Source: Lentisphaerota bacterium (GTDB lineage Bacteria > Verrucomicrobiota > Lentisphaeria > Oligosphaerales > Oligosphaeraceae). Taken from it: a stretch of 12,367 nt of DNA. The notes below the pieces were generated by a model, which was given only the letters and a program-made list of their open reading frames with translations, was not told the origin of the DNA and did no database searches. Positions 1 to 6,371 of the stretch are shown piece by piece. The stretch lies in the NCBI GenBank assembly GCA_012799755.1, contig JAAZKQ010000694.1, positions 1-12,367 on the forward strand. The letters run 5' to 3'. The position numbers and the translations under genes are program-made. Position 1 is the stretch's first letter; every line of letters starts with the position of its first letter.

Positions 1-77
1 CCCGGGCCGCCGCCGAAAAGGCGGCCCAAGCCGAGAAGGCCAACGAGAAGCTGGCCAGTCTGCTGGGTAAGAAGTAG
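1..77 (+). CDS. C-terminal fragment of an Ala/Lys/Glu-rich, probably coiled-coil protein
   Basis: The open frame enters from the left edge and reads 24 residues from base 3 to a TAG at 75-77. The visible tail is dominated by Ala, Glu, Lys and Gln (RAAAEKAAQAEKANEKLA, then SLLGKK), the pattern of an amphipathic, charged helix or coiled coil. Too little remains to assign a family. The strong base-composition bias and the clean stop support real coding, but a chance open frame at a window edge cannot be excluded. A hairpin follows at 127-157. Confidence 0.5.
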   Translation, partial: RAAAEKAAQAEKANEKLASLLGKK

Positions 78-126
78 GGGTTGACTCGTCGCCGGTACGG
101 CAAGGACAGAGAATGACGAATATGCG

Positions 127-157
127 TGCCAGTGGGAGCCTTGAGCTTCCGCTGGCA
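127..157 (+). terminator. Strong inverted repeat, candidate terminator or processing hairpin
   Basis: Bases 127-139 pair with 145-157 around the 5-nt loop CTTGA. The 13-bp stem is continuous if two G-U wobbles are allowed. It lies 50 bases after the stop of the first open frame and just before the Shine-Dalgarno of the next gene. The bases that follow (GTCTTGTCTT) are T-rich but not a clean T run, so it may be a weak terminator, an attenuator or an mRNA-stabilising stem. Confidence 0.45.
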
Positions 158-177
158 GTCTTGTCTTGGGAGCATGC

Positions 178-456
178 ATGAGCACGGAAGCAACAGCGAA
201 AAACGTGGCGCCGGCGAGCGCCAGTACGGATAATGGCACCGCGAGCGCGAGCGGCGCGACGGCAGGCAGAACGGTCTGTTGTTCGGTGCAGGGGGCGACA
301 AGCGTCGCCGGAGCATCAACGCCCGCAGGGGCAGGTAGTTCTCCGAGCAGTCGTCCCAGCTGGCTTGCGGGGATATGGCGGGTGTTGCTGGCCTATTTAC
401 TTGGCGTGGGCGTTTTGGCCCTGCTGATGGTGATCATGCGACGCGCGCAGCAGTGA
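178..456 (+). CDS. Small tail-anchored membrane protein, unknown function
   Basis: This is a 92-residue protein. I chose the ATG at 178 because GGGAG at 168-172 sits 5 bases upstream; a TTG in frame at 166 would overlap that site. Residues 1 to about 60 are low-complexity (Ala, Ser, Thr, Gly), with two adjacent Cys (CC) and no recognisable domain. Residues about 62-85 form one hydrophobic segment (WLAGIWRVLLAYLLGVGV, then ALLMVIM) followed by RRAQQ, so the protein is probably inserted by its C-terminus with the Ser/Ala-rich part as a flexible domain. No family is recognised. It follows the first open frame on the same strand, separated by a hairpin, and no clear terminator follows it. The GC-rich, Ala-rich content leaves some chance that it is not expressed. 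Confidence 0.5.
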   Translation: MSTEATAKNVAPASASTDNGTASASGATAGRTVCCSVQGATSVAGASTPAGAGSSPSSRPSWLAGIWRVLLAYLLGVGVLALLMVIMRRAQQ

Positions 457-481
457 GGAGCCGATAGGGGGACAAGTTGCC

Positions 482-503
482 GTAATCGGTCACCCGTTGA
501 TAA
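482..503 (+). repeat. 22-bp box, copy 1
   Basis: The box reads GTAATCGGTCACCC followed by GTTGATAA. Two more copies lie at 8562-8583 (plus) and 8900-8921 (minus). The shared pattern is GTAA, any base, CGRTCACYC, then RTTGATAA. Copies differ at only a few positions while the flanks differ, so chance similarity is unlikely. Function unknown. Confidence 0.7.
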
Positions 504-521
504 CTGTTGTTCCCGCGCGCT

Positions 522-577
522 GCTATGGACGCTATGGACGATGGCACATGTTGTCCACGTCCGTCTGCCTTGTCCAC
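522..577. repeat. 9-nt units (GCTATGGAC type), direct and inverted
   Basis: Two tandem GCTATGGAC units occupy 522-530 and 531-539. The inverted core GTCCAC occurs at 553-558 and 572-577. The same unit family forms arrays at 8464-8490 and 8857-8901. This array is the most degenerate of the three and is the only one with units in both orientations. Confidence 0.6.
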
Positions 578-590
578 TTTCACCAAGATA

Positions 591-650
591 GCGTCTGCTT
601 TCCAACCGTGCTGCGGGCTTGTAGCCCGGCAGCGGACATGACCCCGCAAA
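591..650 (+). repeat. 60-bp dispersed element, copy A
   Basis: One of four 60-bp copies in the window (A 591-650 plus, B 708-767 plus, C 3717-3776 minus, D 8761-8820 minus). All start with a GCG-like base triplet and end with the invariant CATGACCCCGCAAA. The middle is a stem-loop of the type TGCGGGCT-TGT-AGCCCGCA. Copy A carries one inserted G and one compensating deletion, so its total length stays 60. Confidence 0.8.
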
Positions 651-682
651 CGGTGCCAAACGTGCGTCTTCCGGCAGAGTAG

Positions 683-701
683 AAGCGGCTTCCAGCCGCT
701 T
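683..701. repeat. Perfect palindromic hairpin between 60-bp copies
   Basis: AAGCGGCT at 683-690 is exactly complementary to AGCCGCTT at 694-701, with the 3-nt loop TCC. It sits between copies A and B of the 60-bp element. It has no following T run in either direction, so it is more likely a repeat word than a terminator. Confidence 0.55.
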
Positions 702-707
702 TGCCAA

Positions 708-767
708 GCGCCCTTCTCCCGGTCGTGCTACGGGCTTGTAGCCTGCAGCGTAACATGACCCCGCAAA
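708..767 (+). repeat. 60-bp dispersed element, copy B
   Basis: Same orientation as copy A and only 57 bases after it. It ends with the invariant CATGACCCCGCAAA. Its last 38 bases differ from copy D at two positions. The central stem is slightly imperfect (TACGGGCT against AGCCTGCA). Confidence 0.8.
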
Positions 768-837
768 ACCAGGCGCTCGGCATTGGTCTGACGCTCCTGC
801 CGGTAGCCCGCCTGACCCCAGTGTCCGACACGGTGAC

Positions 838-863
838 AAAAAAAGGACGGTAGTGCCTTTTTG
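838..863 (-). terminator. Candidate terminator of the GH16 gene
   Basis: On the minus strand AAAAAGG and CCTTTTT can pair around a 9-nt loop, and the 3' arm runs on to seven T residues. It lies about 60 bases past the GH16 stop codon. The stem is mostly A-T and therefore weak, so the call rests mainly on the T run and the position. Confidence 0.35.
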
Positions 864-923
864 AGCACGGCCATACCCCCAAATGCGAAAGTCGGGCTCG
901 CCGCGCTGCTTGTTAAAGCCGGT

Positions 924-1748
924 TCAGCTGATGTTGCTTTCGCGTTGATAGACGCGGACATAGTCTATTTCGAAGTCTTTCGGATAGACCATGGCGGGGT
1001 CAATTTCGCCGATCCAGCCGGAATACTGGAAGAGGGCGAGGAGGATGAACATTTTTTCCGGCGGCGTCGGGCCGATGTATTCCTCCATGCAGACGTCATC
1101 ACAGTACCAGGCGATGCGTCCTTCTTCCCATTCCATGGCCCAGACGTGAAAGTCCTCTGCGGCGTCAAAGTCATTGTGGTGCAAGTAATGGCCGTTTTTC
1201 GTGAAATGGACGTTGAGGTCAACGTCATTGCCGCTGGGGGTGTTGTATCGTCCTTGCAGTTCGATGATATCAATTTCGAGGGCGCCGGCCTGCAAGTCCT
1301 TGGGCTGGCCTTCCGGGGTGTATTCCTGCTTGGTCGGATCGCATTGATGCAGCCAGAAGGCGCTGAGCAGTCCACTGCCGCGCGGGCAGCGGGCGCGGAT
1401 TTCGAACCAGCCGTATTTCTGGGAGAATTTTTCCATGATTTGGAAGGATTCTGCGGTTGCACCGAAGCGATGGTCAGAGGTCGTGATGCAGCTGACGCAG
1501 GGATGCGCCGGTTCGGGGCGGAACGGCAACCGGTCGTCAATGCGGAGCTTCAGGATGCTGTCTTCAATGACGAAATGGGCGTTGTGGTCAACCCAGCGGC
1601 CGGGGAAGCCGATGCGGCGGAAGTATTCCTTGCGTCCGGAGCGGTATGCCGGGTACCAGTACATGTCATTGAGCTGGGGGCGGTCGAAGTCATCCGCAAA
1701 GGTCAGTTTCCAGCCTGGTTTGACGGGTGGGGACTTTTGTGTTGACAT
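924..1748 (-). CDS. GH16-family glycoside hydrolase (beta-glucanase/agarase type), no signal peptide
   Basis: This 274-residue protein has the GH16 (PF00722) jelly-roll pattern. The catalytic signature EIDIIE is at residues 158-163: E158 is the expected nucleophile, D160 the helper and E163 the acid/base. Supporting family features are YGWFEIRARCPRG and SAFWL before the active site, HVWAMEWEEGRIAWYCDD after it, and the terminal strand FEIDYVRVYQ. GH16 enzymes cut beta-1,3/1,4 glucans or galactans; substrate cannot be read here. I chose the ATG at 1746-1748 because GGAGA lies 10 bases upstream; a GTG at 1803-1805 would add 19 residues with no family match. Neither start gives a signal peptide, which is unusual for a polysaccharide-degrading family. 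The gene stands alone on its strand. Family assignment is firm; specificity is unknown. Confidence 0.92.
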   Translation of the reverse strand: MSTQKSPPVKPGWKLTFADDFDRPQLNDMYWYPAYRSGRKEYFRRIGFPGRWVDHNAHFVIEDSILKLRIDDRLPFRPEPAHPCVSCITTSDHRFGATAESFQIMEKFSQKYGWFEIRARCPRGSGLLSAFWLHQCDPTKQEYTPEGQPKDLQAGALEIDIIELQGRYNTPSGNDVDLNVHFTKNGHYLHHNDFDAAEDFHVWAMEWEEGRIAWYCDDVCMEEYIGPTPPEKMFILLALFQYSGWIGEIDPAMVYPKDFEIDYVRVYQRESNIS

Positions 1749-1898
1749 GGGACGTGTTTCTCCGTGTTGTGGGTGCGAGATGGCGGCAGTTGGGCGTAAG
1801 TTCACGGATGGCGCTTGCCCTTGCCGGCGTACCGATGCCGTTCGAACCTGGCAGCCGGCACGGCAGCAGGCTGGTGGGGTGATTTAAGGACTGTGCGA

Positions 1899-1926
1899 AA
1901 AATAGCCTGAAATCGCTCCTCGGCAA
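1899..1926 (-). promoter_or_regulatory. Possible promoter for the GH16 gene
   Basis: On the minus strand TTGCCG (1926-1921) is followed after 16 bases by TATTTT (1904-1899), about 150 bases before the GH16 start. Both boxes match the sigma-70 consensus only partly and nothing else marks the site, so this is a weak call. Confidence 0.2.
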
Positions 1927-2190
1927 GCCAAAAAATCGCCGATTAACAGCAAATTGGTGAGCGAACACTCGTTGATATTGGCCGATCCCAAGGGACGCCT
2001 GAGACCGCTTGGACTCATTGGCGGCGGCGCCGGGGCGAGGACTCACGACTCATAAGGCATGCTTCCATGGCTTGGACAACCGGGACGCCCGGGACCGCGG
2101 GGAATGACCCAGTGGCTCCAGGGGACTGCTAGGCCGACGCCGGGGACTCCTGGAAGCGTCGCCGCAGGTTGCGCTTTTGGCGCCCAAACA

Positions 2191-2212
2191 CATCGCTCGA
2201 CAGCAAGCGATG
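2191..2212. repeat. Small inverted repeat
   Basis: CATCGCT (2191-2197) is complementary to AGCGATG (2206-2212) around an 8-nt loop. No T run follows on either strand. It could be a protein-binding palindrome or a chance stem. Confidence 0.3.
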
Positions 2213-2255
2213 CACGCATCACCTGAGAGCGTCGCGCCTTGGACTGGAATGTTTT

Positions 2256-2268
2256 GCGCTTTCAGCGC
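2256..2268. repeat. Short hairpin word GCGCT-TTC-AGCGC
   Basis: A perfect 5-bp stem with loop TTC. It resembles the hairpin at 8638-8654, with which it shares TTCAGCG, so it may belong to the same class of intergenic palindromes. Confidence 0.3.
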
Positions 2269-2325
2269 TTCTGCTGCTTGCGGCGGGAATGCAGGGCGGG
2301 GGCGCGGATACCAATGATTGATCGT

Positions 2326-2404
2326 TTGCTGTTTTTTATTTTTTTATATATTTTGTTATTGCTTTTGCTTGAATTGCAGTCAGTTACAAATAATTTACTA
2401 AAAT
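2326..2404 (+). promoter_or_regulatory. AT-rich candidate promoter region of the Fic gene
   Basis: Two plausible sigma-70-like pairs lie here: TTGCTG (2326-2331) with TATTTT (2349-2354) at 17 bases, and TTGAAT (2369-2374) with TAATTT (2391-2396) at 16 bases. The region is so A/T-rich that chance matches are expected. The exact start of transcription cannot be chosen from sequence. Confidence 0.35.
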
Positions 2405-2449
2405 AGTTTTTTAAGTTTTTTTAATTTTTTGTGCAAAGGGTGCAGCATT

Positions 2450-3631
2450 ATGGCTAAATACATGGATTATCTTTGTGAGAACTATCCCCACATCAGTTTC
2501 AAGAGGAACTGGGACATTAAAGATTCAATGTTCATGCTGGGTGAATGCAAGGCAATGATTGATGCCATCAGCTTTCTCCCATGCTCGCCGGAGAAAATGC
2601 ACAAATTGTTAAAAGTATCTCTGATAAAAGGGGCAATGGCCACAACGGCAATCGAAGGGAATACCTTATCCGAAGAGGAAGTGGCTGACGTTTACGAAGG
2701 AAAGAAATTTGAGGCAAGCCGTGAGTATTTGGAAAAAGAAGTAAAGAATGTCATTGATGCATTAAATACAATTCTCAATGATGTTTTAATAGAAGATAGA
2801 GATGATTACATTTCAGTTGATTTAATATGTTCTTATCATAAAATGATTGGAAAAGGACTAGGTGAAAACTTCGCTTCTATTCCAGGTAAAATAAGGGAAA
2901 ATAATGTTCATGTCGGCACCTACCGTCCCCCAAATTATGAATACCTCCCTGATATTATGCAGAAGTTTTGTCTTTGGTTAAAAGAGGAATTCGTGTATAA
3001 GCAGGATCAGGAACAAAATTTCATTGATAATATTGTTGAATCCATTGTTGCTCACGCCTATATAGCTTTTATTCACCCATTTGGCGACGGAAATGGCCGT
3101 ACTGCGAGAATGATTGAATTCTATCTCCTTCTCCGAGGTTGCTTGCCGAATATTTGCTCACACTTGTTATCTAATCACTACAACAACACTCGTAGCGAAT
3201 ATTATCGTCAATTGGAGAATGCCACTAAGAGGCGTGACCTTTCGGACTTTATCAGATATGCCGTCAGGGGATTAAGAGATGGTCTTGCTTTGCAACTTGC
3301 TGCTCTTCAACGTCATCAACTTGAGGGTGCCTGGAAGAACTATATTTATGATGTTGCGGAAAATTGGCGCGTTGCTGAAAAACGTCGTAAACGTATGAGC
3401 ATCATGGTTTCTCATATGAACATTTTTGATGAATATCACCTCAATAACATAGCGAGTTGCCACCCAGATACTGTAAGGGAATATGCTAAGTTAACTCCAA
3501 CTATATTAACGCGCGATATTGATTTTCTGCTAGAAGAAAAAATACTCATAAAAAAAGAAAAAGGTTATTCTGTGAATATTGGCGTGTTATTATCCAACCT
3601 TCCTGATAGGAGAACTATTAGGCAAAAATAG
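2450..3631 (+). CDS. Fic-domain protein (AMP transferase) with C-terminal winged helix
   Basis: This is a 393-residue protein. The Fic motif HPFGDGNGRTAR (residues 209-220) is complete: the catalytic His, the acidic Mg-binding residue, the GNGR anion loop and the last Arg are present, so adenylylation of a target hydroxyl with ATP is the expected activity. The N-terminal half carries the inhibitory-helix signature TTAIEGN (65-71), the arrangement of class II Fic proteins in which this Glu blocks the ATP site. A helical Fic_N-type region precedes it. Residues about 330-385 (DTVREYAKLTPTILTRDIDFL, then LLEEKILIKKEKGYSV, read as one segment) look like a winged helix, suggesting DNA binding and possible autoregulation. 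I chose the ATG at 2450; AAAGGG lies upstream at 2435-2440 and a TTG at 2429 is weaker. The gene is clearly AT-rich against GC-rich neighbours and stands alone, which suggests horizontal acquisition. No antitoxin gene is adjacent; the inhibitory helix is internal. Target unknown. Confidence 0.93.
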   Translation: MAKYMDYLCENYPHISFKRNWDIKDSMFMLGECKAMIDAISFLPCSPEKMHKLLKVSLIKGAMATTAIEGNTLSEEEVADVYEGKKFEASREYLEKEVKNVIDALNTILNDVLIEDRDDYISVDLICSYHKMIGKGLGENFASIPGKIRENNVHVGTYRPPNYEYLPDIMQKFCLWLKEEFVYKQDQEQNFIDNIVESIVAHAYIAFIHPFGDGNGRTARMIEFYLLLRGCLPNICSHLLSNHYNNTRSEYYRQLENATKRRDLSDFIRYAVRGLRDGLALQLAALQRHQLEGAWKNYIYDVAENWRVAEKRRKRMSIMVSHMNIFDEYHLNNIASCHPDTVREYAKLTPTILTRDIDFLLEEKILIKKEKGYSVNIGVLLSNLPDRRTIRQK

Positions 3632-3823
3632 CTTATTGGGTTTTGCAGGGGATGAGGAAACCCTCGCTTCGCTTGACCGCCGTTGCATGGCGAGGGAAGC
3701 CAGGTTGTTGGCTTTGTTTGCGGGGTCATGCCACGTTGCGGGCTGCAAGGCCGCAGCACGGTCGGGGAACGGGCGCTCTTCTTATTCAATTTCCAGATGA
3801 TTGTGTAAACTGGTTGCTTGTTT
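3632..3823. other. Convergent gap between Fic gene and the minus-strand cluster
   Basis: The gap holds copy C of the 60-bp element (3717-3776) and no gene. Open frames through it read the repeat in different frames. No clear terminator with a T run was found for either converging gene. Confidence 0.6.
3717..3776 (-). repeat. 60-bp dispersed element, copy C
   Basis: Inverted relative to copies A and B. Read on the minus strand it ends with the invariant CATGACCCCGCAAA and contains a central stem TGCGGCCT-TGC-AGCCCGCA with one mismatch. It lies at the edge of the AT-rich Fic segment. Confidence 0.8.
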
Positions 3824-4084
3824 TCAGTCGTCGTATCCAAGGCGTTCTTTAGTCAGGCCGCGCTCCTTCATCTGGCGGTCGCGGATGGGGATGTAGCGTT
3901 CAGCCGGGACACGGCTGAAGTTAAAGCAAGGCCCGTGCAGGCAACGACTGTCTGTGTCTTGGTCAACCAGCACCTCCAGAATGTCGTCGGGGGTGTCGGA
4001 CATGACATAACGGCAATACATGCGGTCAGTTTCACGCTCAAGATACTCAATCCATTTATTCCCTTTTCCGTCGTCGAGAATCAT
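3824..4084 (-). CDS. Small conserved-looking protein downstream of the glycyl radical enzyme, unknown
   Basis: This is an 86-residue soluble, charged protein with no membrane segment. I chose the ATG at 4082-4084 because AGAAGGGA lies about 7 bases upstream; a TTG 51 bases further up (4135) would lie next to the previous stop and has no such site. Three Cys are present (C24, C48, C53), the last two in RCLHGPCFNF, a spacing that could bind metal but matches no motif I can name. The C-terminus RDRQMKERGLTKERL is likely helical. It is the last gene of the minus-strand cluster, 63 bases after the glycyl radical enzyme, so it is probably co-transcribed. It is not a YfiD-type spare glycyl radical domain, because the RVSG motif is absent. 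Function not recognised. Confidence 0.65.
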   Translation of the reverse strand: MILDDGKGNKWIEYLERETDRMYCRYVMSDTPDDILEVLVDQDTDSRCLHGPCFNFSRVPAERYIPIRDRQMKERGLTKERLGYDD

Positions 4085-4147
4085 TTTGTCATCCCTTCTT
4101 TTGTGGTGGAATGCTTGCTTGCGAAGCTGGGTCAACGGCTTTTCGGA

Positions 4148-6274
4148 CTACAGTTTTTGGGTGGTGCGGTGGATGACGTCGTCCTGGATGCGTTCATCGA
4201 GGCGGGTGAAAGTTGCCGAGAAGCCACTGACGCGAACGCGGAGGGCGGGGTATTTTTCGGGCGCTTTGCGGGCGTCCATGAGTTCTTCCTTTGAGACGTG
4301 ATTGAGCTGGATGTGCAGGCCGCCCATGCGGAAGTAGGTTTCGATCATGGCGACGAGTTTGGCGAAGGATTCGTCGTTGCTGACGGTGTCATGGGTGACC
4401 ATGAGGTTGAAGACCGAGCTGCCGCACATGATGCCGGTGGGGTCCATGCGGGCGACGGAGGAGAGCAGGGCGGTGGGGCCGTTGCGGTCTTTGCCGTCGT
4501 TCTGACCGCTGCCGACGTTGAAGGGAGCGCCGGCGAAGCGGCCGTCGGGAGTGGCCGGGGTGAGGGCGCCAAAGGTGGCGTAATGCGGATGATAGCCGGC
4601 GAGATTGCCATAATTGATGGGCGTGCCGAACATGTCGGTGCGGCCTTTGACGAAACGGTGGAGACTGGTGGTGAAGCGTTGGGCGATGGCGTCGGAGTGT
4701 TCGTCGTCATTGCCGAAGAAGCGGCCGCGGTTGAGGATTTCGGCGCGGAGGTCTTCATGGCCCTGCCAGTTGTCCCTGAGAGCGGCTAGCAGCTGAGCCA
4801 TGGTGACGCATTTCTCGTCGTAGACGAATTGCTTGATGATGGCCAGCGAATCAATGCTGCACATATAGCCCATAAGCGTGTTGCAGACGCGGGCGCGAGT
4901 GAAACCGCCTTGGGTGACGCTGCGGGCCTTGGCGATGCAGCCGTCAATGAATAGCGAGCTGGCCACATTGACGTCCTTGGCGCGGCCGGCATTGAAAAGA
5001 TTGACGTAGTAGATGAGCAGGTCAAGGTCTTTGAAGAGTTCGGTTTCGTAGAGCTGGTAGAAGTCATCGAAGGAGGCGCAGGCGCAGCAGTCGTCACTGC
5101 GGTCGAAGAGCGTCCTGACCAGACAGCGGGCGACATTGCCGGTGGCGCCGCTGAAATTGATGGAGCCTTGGAAAGCGGGTTCATTGCAGCCGACCATGAT
5201 GTACTGGCAGGCTTCAGCGAAGGTCATGCCGGCGTTGTTCATGAAGGAGGCGATGCGTGGGGCGTCGTTGACGATGGCGATGCGCTTATACTTGTCCTTG
5301 CGTTCGCAGTCCAGGACGGTATAGAGGACCTCGCGGGGCGTGTCGGGCGTCCAGCGCAGGGACAGCTGCGGGCAGGTATGCGGCAGTTCCATGAGGGCTT
5401 CGAGAATGAGGCGGGAGAGATCGGAAAAGTTGTCCTGGCGCTGTTCATTGTAGCCGCCGATGACGAAATGGGACTCGCCGCCCTTGTCGGCATTGCTGTT
5501 GGTGTGGGGCGTGTGGCCCTTGATCATGGTGAAGAGTTCCTGGAGGAGCTCCTTGGCGTGGTCGCGGCTGAGGCTGCCGTCGGCGATGCCTTGGTCATAG
5601 AGCGGGCGGAGGTAGCGGTCAGGCAGGCCGATGCTGTCGGGCAGGAAGGCAAAGCAGATGAAGACGGCTTGGACAGCCTCGGCAAAGTTGCGGGCGGGGT
5701 ACATGGGCACGCGGCGGCAGGTTGCCGCCATGGTGCGCAGACGCGCCTGGCGTTGCGGGTCGGCGCAGTCCCGGGCTTTTTGGAGGCAGGCCAGGGCGCA
5801 TTTTTCGGCCCATTCGCCGATGCTTTGGCAGGTCATGTCCAGGGCGCTGAGGAAGTACAGGGCGTCCGGATTGTCGCGATGGACGGCTCGCGCCTGGGCG
5901 ATTTCCCGGCGGTGGCCGATCAGGCCCTGAGTGATGACGCGCTCGAAATTGGCGTTGGAGTGCTGCCATTCGAAGATCACGAGGTCTTCCTGGGGCTTTC
6001 TGTAGTAGGCGCCGGCCATGGCGGCGAAGGCCTTGTGACCGCTGCGGTGAAAGACATCGGCGGGGAAGGAGCCATCAAAGCGGAAATGGCCGATAAGCTC
6101 CATGTCGTCGTCTATTCGCACCGTTTGCGCGAGGAGGTATTCGCGCAGGCGTTTGGCGATGCGGATGGGTTCCGGGAGGGTTTCGTCCGCGGGGCTGTAG
6201 TCCACCTTGACGCAGGGCGGGTAGATGTCGTTATGGTTGACGTAGTGGGCCAGTCTGGCGATGCGGCTGTTCAT
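4148..6274 (-). CDS. Pyruvate-formate-lyase-like glycyl radical enzyme
   Basis: This is a 708-residue protein of the PFL/glycerol dehydratase superfamily (PF02901 plus PF01228). The thiyl-radical Cys is C363 in MVGCNEPAFQG, and the following E365 is the catalytic Glu of the eliminase-type members, whereas true PFL has a Cys-Cys pair. The glycyl radical loop is RVRVSGFSATF (679-689) with G684 the radical site. FGNDD (520-524) and TPDGR (575-579) are further family marks. At 708 residues it is shorter than most members, which are nearer 780-850. The GCxEP layout suggests a dehydratase, C-N or C-C eliminase rather than pyruvate formate lyase; the substrate cannot be read. The start at 6272-6274 has a perfect AGGAGG at 6279-6284. 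It follows the kinase-like gene by 97 bases and precedes the 86-residue gene. The required radical-SAM activase is not in the cluster. Confidence 0.93.
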   Translation of the reverse strand: MNSRIARLAHYVNHNDIYPPCVKVDYSPADETLPEPIRIAKRLREYLLAQTVRIDDDMELIGHFRFDGSFPADVFHRSGHKAFAAMAGAYYRKPQEDLVIFEWQHSNANFERVITQGLIGHRREIAQARAVHRDNPDALYFLSALDMTCQSIGEWAEKCALACLQKARDCADPQRQARLRTMAATCRRVPMYPARNFAEAVQAVFICFAFLPDSIGLPDRYLRPLYDQGIADGSLSRDHAKELLQELFTMIKGHTPHTNSNADKGGESHFVIGGYNEQRQDNFSDLSRLILEALMELPHTCPQLSLRWTPDTPREVLYTVLDCERKDKYKRIAIVNDAPRIASFMNNAGMTFAEACQYIMVGCNEPAFQGSINFSGATGNVARCLVRTLFDRSDDCCACASFDDFYQLYETELFKDLDLLIYYVNLFNAGRAKDVNVASSLFIDGCIAKARSVTQGGFTRARVCNTLMGYMCSIDSLAIIKQFVYDEKCVTMAQLLAALRDNWQGHEDLRAEILNRGRFFGNDDEHSDAIAQRFTTSLHRFVKGRTDMFGTPINYGNLAGYHPHYATFGALTPATPDGRFAGAPFNVGSGQNDGKDRNGPTALLSSVARMDPTGIMCGSSVFNLMVTHDTVSNDESFAKLVAMIETYFRMGGLHIQLNHVSKEELMDARKAPEKYPALRVRVSGFSATFTRLDERIQDDVIHRTTQKL

Positions 6275-6278
6275 AGCG

Positions 6279-6284
6279 CCTCCT
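6279..6284 (-). promoter_or_regulatory. Ribosome binding site AGGAGG of the glycyl radical enzyme
   Basis: A perfect Shine-Dalgarno AGGAGG on the minus strand, 4 bases before the ATG at 6272-6274. It is the strongest such site in the window, whereas the two upstream genes of the cluster show none, hinting that the glycyl radical enzyme is translated at a higher level. Confidence 0.75.
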
Positions 6285-6371
6285 GGAGCTGCGTGGTGGC
6301 TGAGTTTGGAGCGTTTGGAAGCTGCGTTGGCGGGTATGGAAATGAGATGGCGACGCCCCTGGGGCTGGGTT

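Larger units (their letters stand above)
457..923. other. Gene-free, repeat-rich gap (left)
   Basis: No convincing gene lies here; the short open frames run through repeats and have no start signals or domains. The gap holds a 22-bp box (482-503), 9-nt units in both orientations (522-577), two copies of a 60-bp element (591-650 and 708-767), a perfect hairpin (683-701) and a candidate terminator for the GH16 gene (838-863). The first part (482-650) has the same element order as the right-hand gap read on the minus strand (8921 down to 8761). Confidence 0.7.
1749..2449. other. Gap without a supported gene; composition switch near 2320
   Basis: About 700 bases between divergent genes. From 1749 to about 2310 the DNA is GC-rich. 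One open frame on the minus strand (1690-2046) overlaps the GH16 start and looks like chance. Two small hairpins are visible (2191-2212 and 2256-2268). From about 2320 to the Fic start the sequence becomes strikingly AT-rich with long T runs, matching the base use of the Fic gene. No RNA gene or mobile-element end was recognised. Confidence 0.6.

Noticed and set aside
580..882. Minus-strand open frames reading the 60-bp repeats as protein (patterns such as RGHVTLRATSPQH)
   Set aside because: All four copies can be read this way, but copy A has a compensating insertion and deletion that breaks the frame inside the element, no start signal or domain is present, and the frames differ before and after the repeat. 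A non-coding repeat explains them better.
861..1745. Long plus-strand open frame opposite the GH16 gene
   Set aside because: It is the antisense shadow of a gene with an intact catalytic motif; its translation has no domain pattern.
1690..2046. Minus-strand open frame upstream of the GH16 gene
   Set aside because: It overlaps the GH16 start in another frame, has no ribosome site and an Arg/Pro/Ser-rich translation typical of chance frames in GC-rich DNA.
2429..2449. TTG start giving a 400-residue Fic protein
   Set aside because: The extra seven residues have no ribosome site upstream, only a T run; the ATG at 2450 has a weak AAAGGG at a workable distance.
2310..3780. Possible insertion sequence or integron carrying the Fic gene
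   Set aside because: No transposase or integrase, no terminal inverted repeats and no target duplication could be found around the AT-rich segment.
3824..4135. Idea that the small protein is a YfiD-like spare glycyl radical domain
   Set aside because: The RVSGY-type loop is absent and the length is too short; the neighbouring large enzyme already has its own intact loop.
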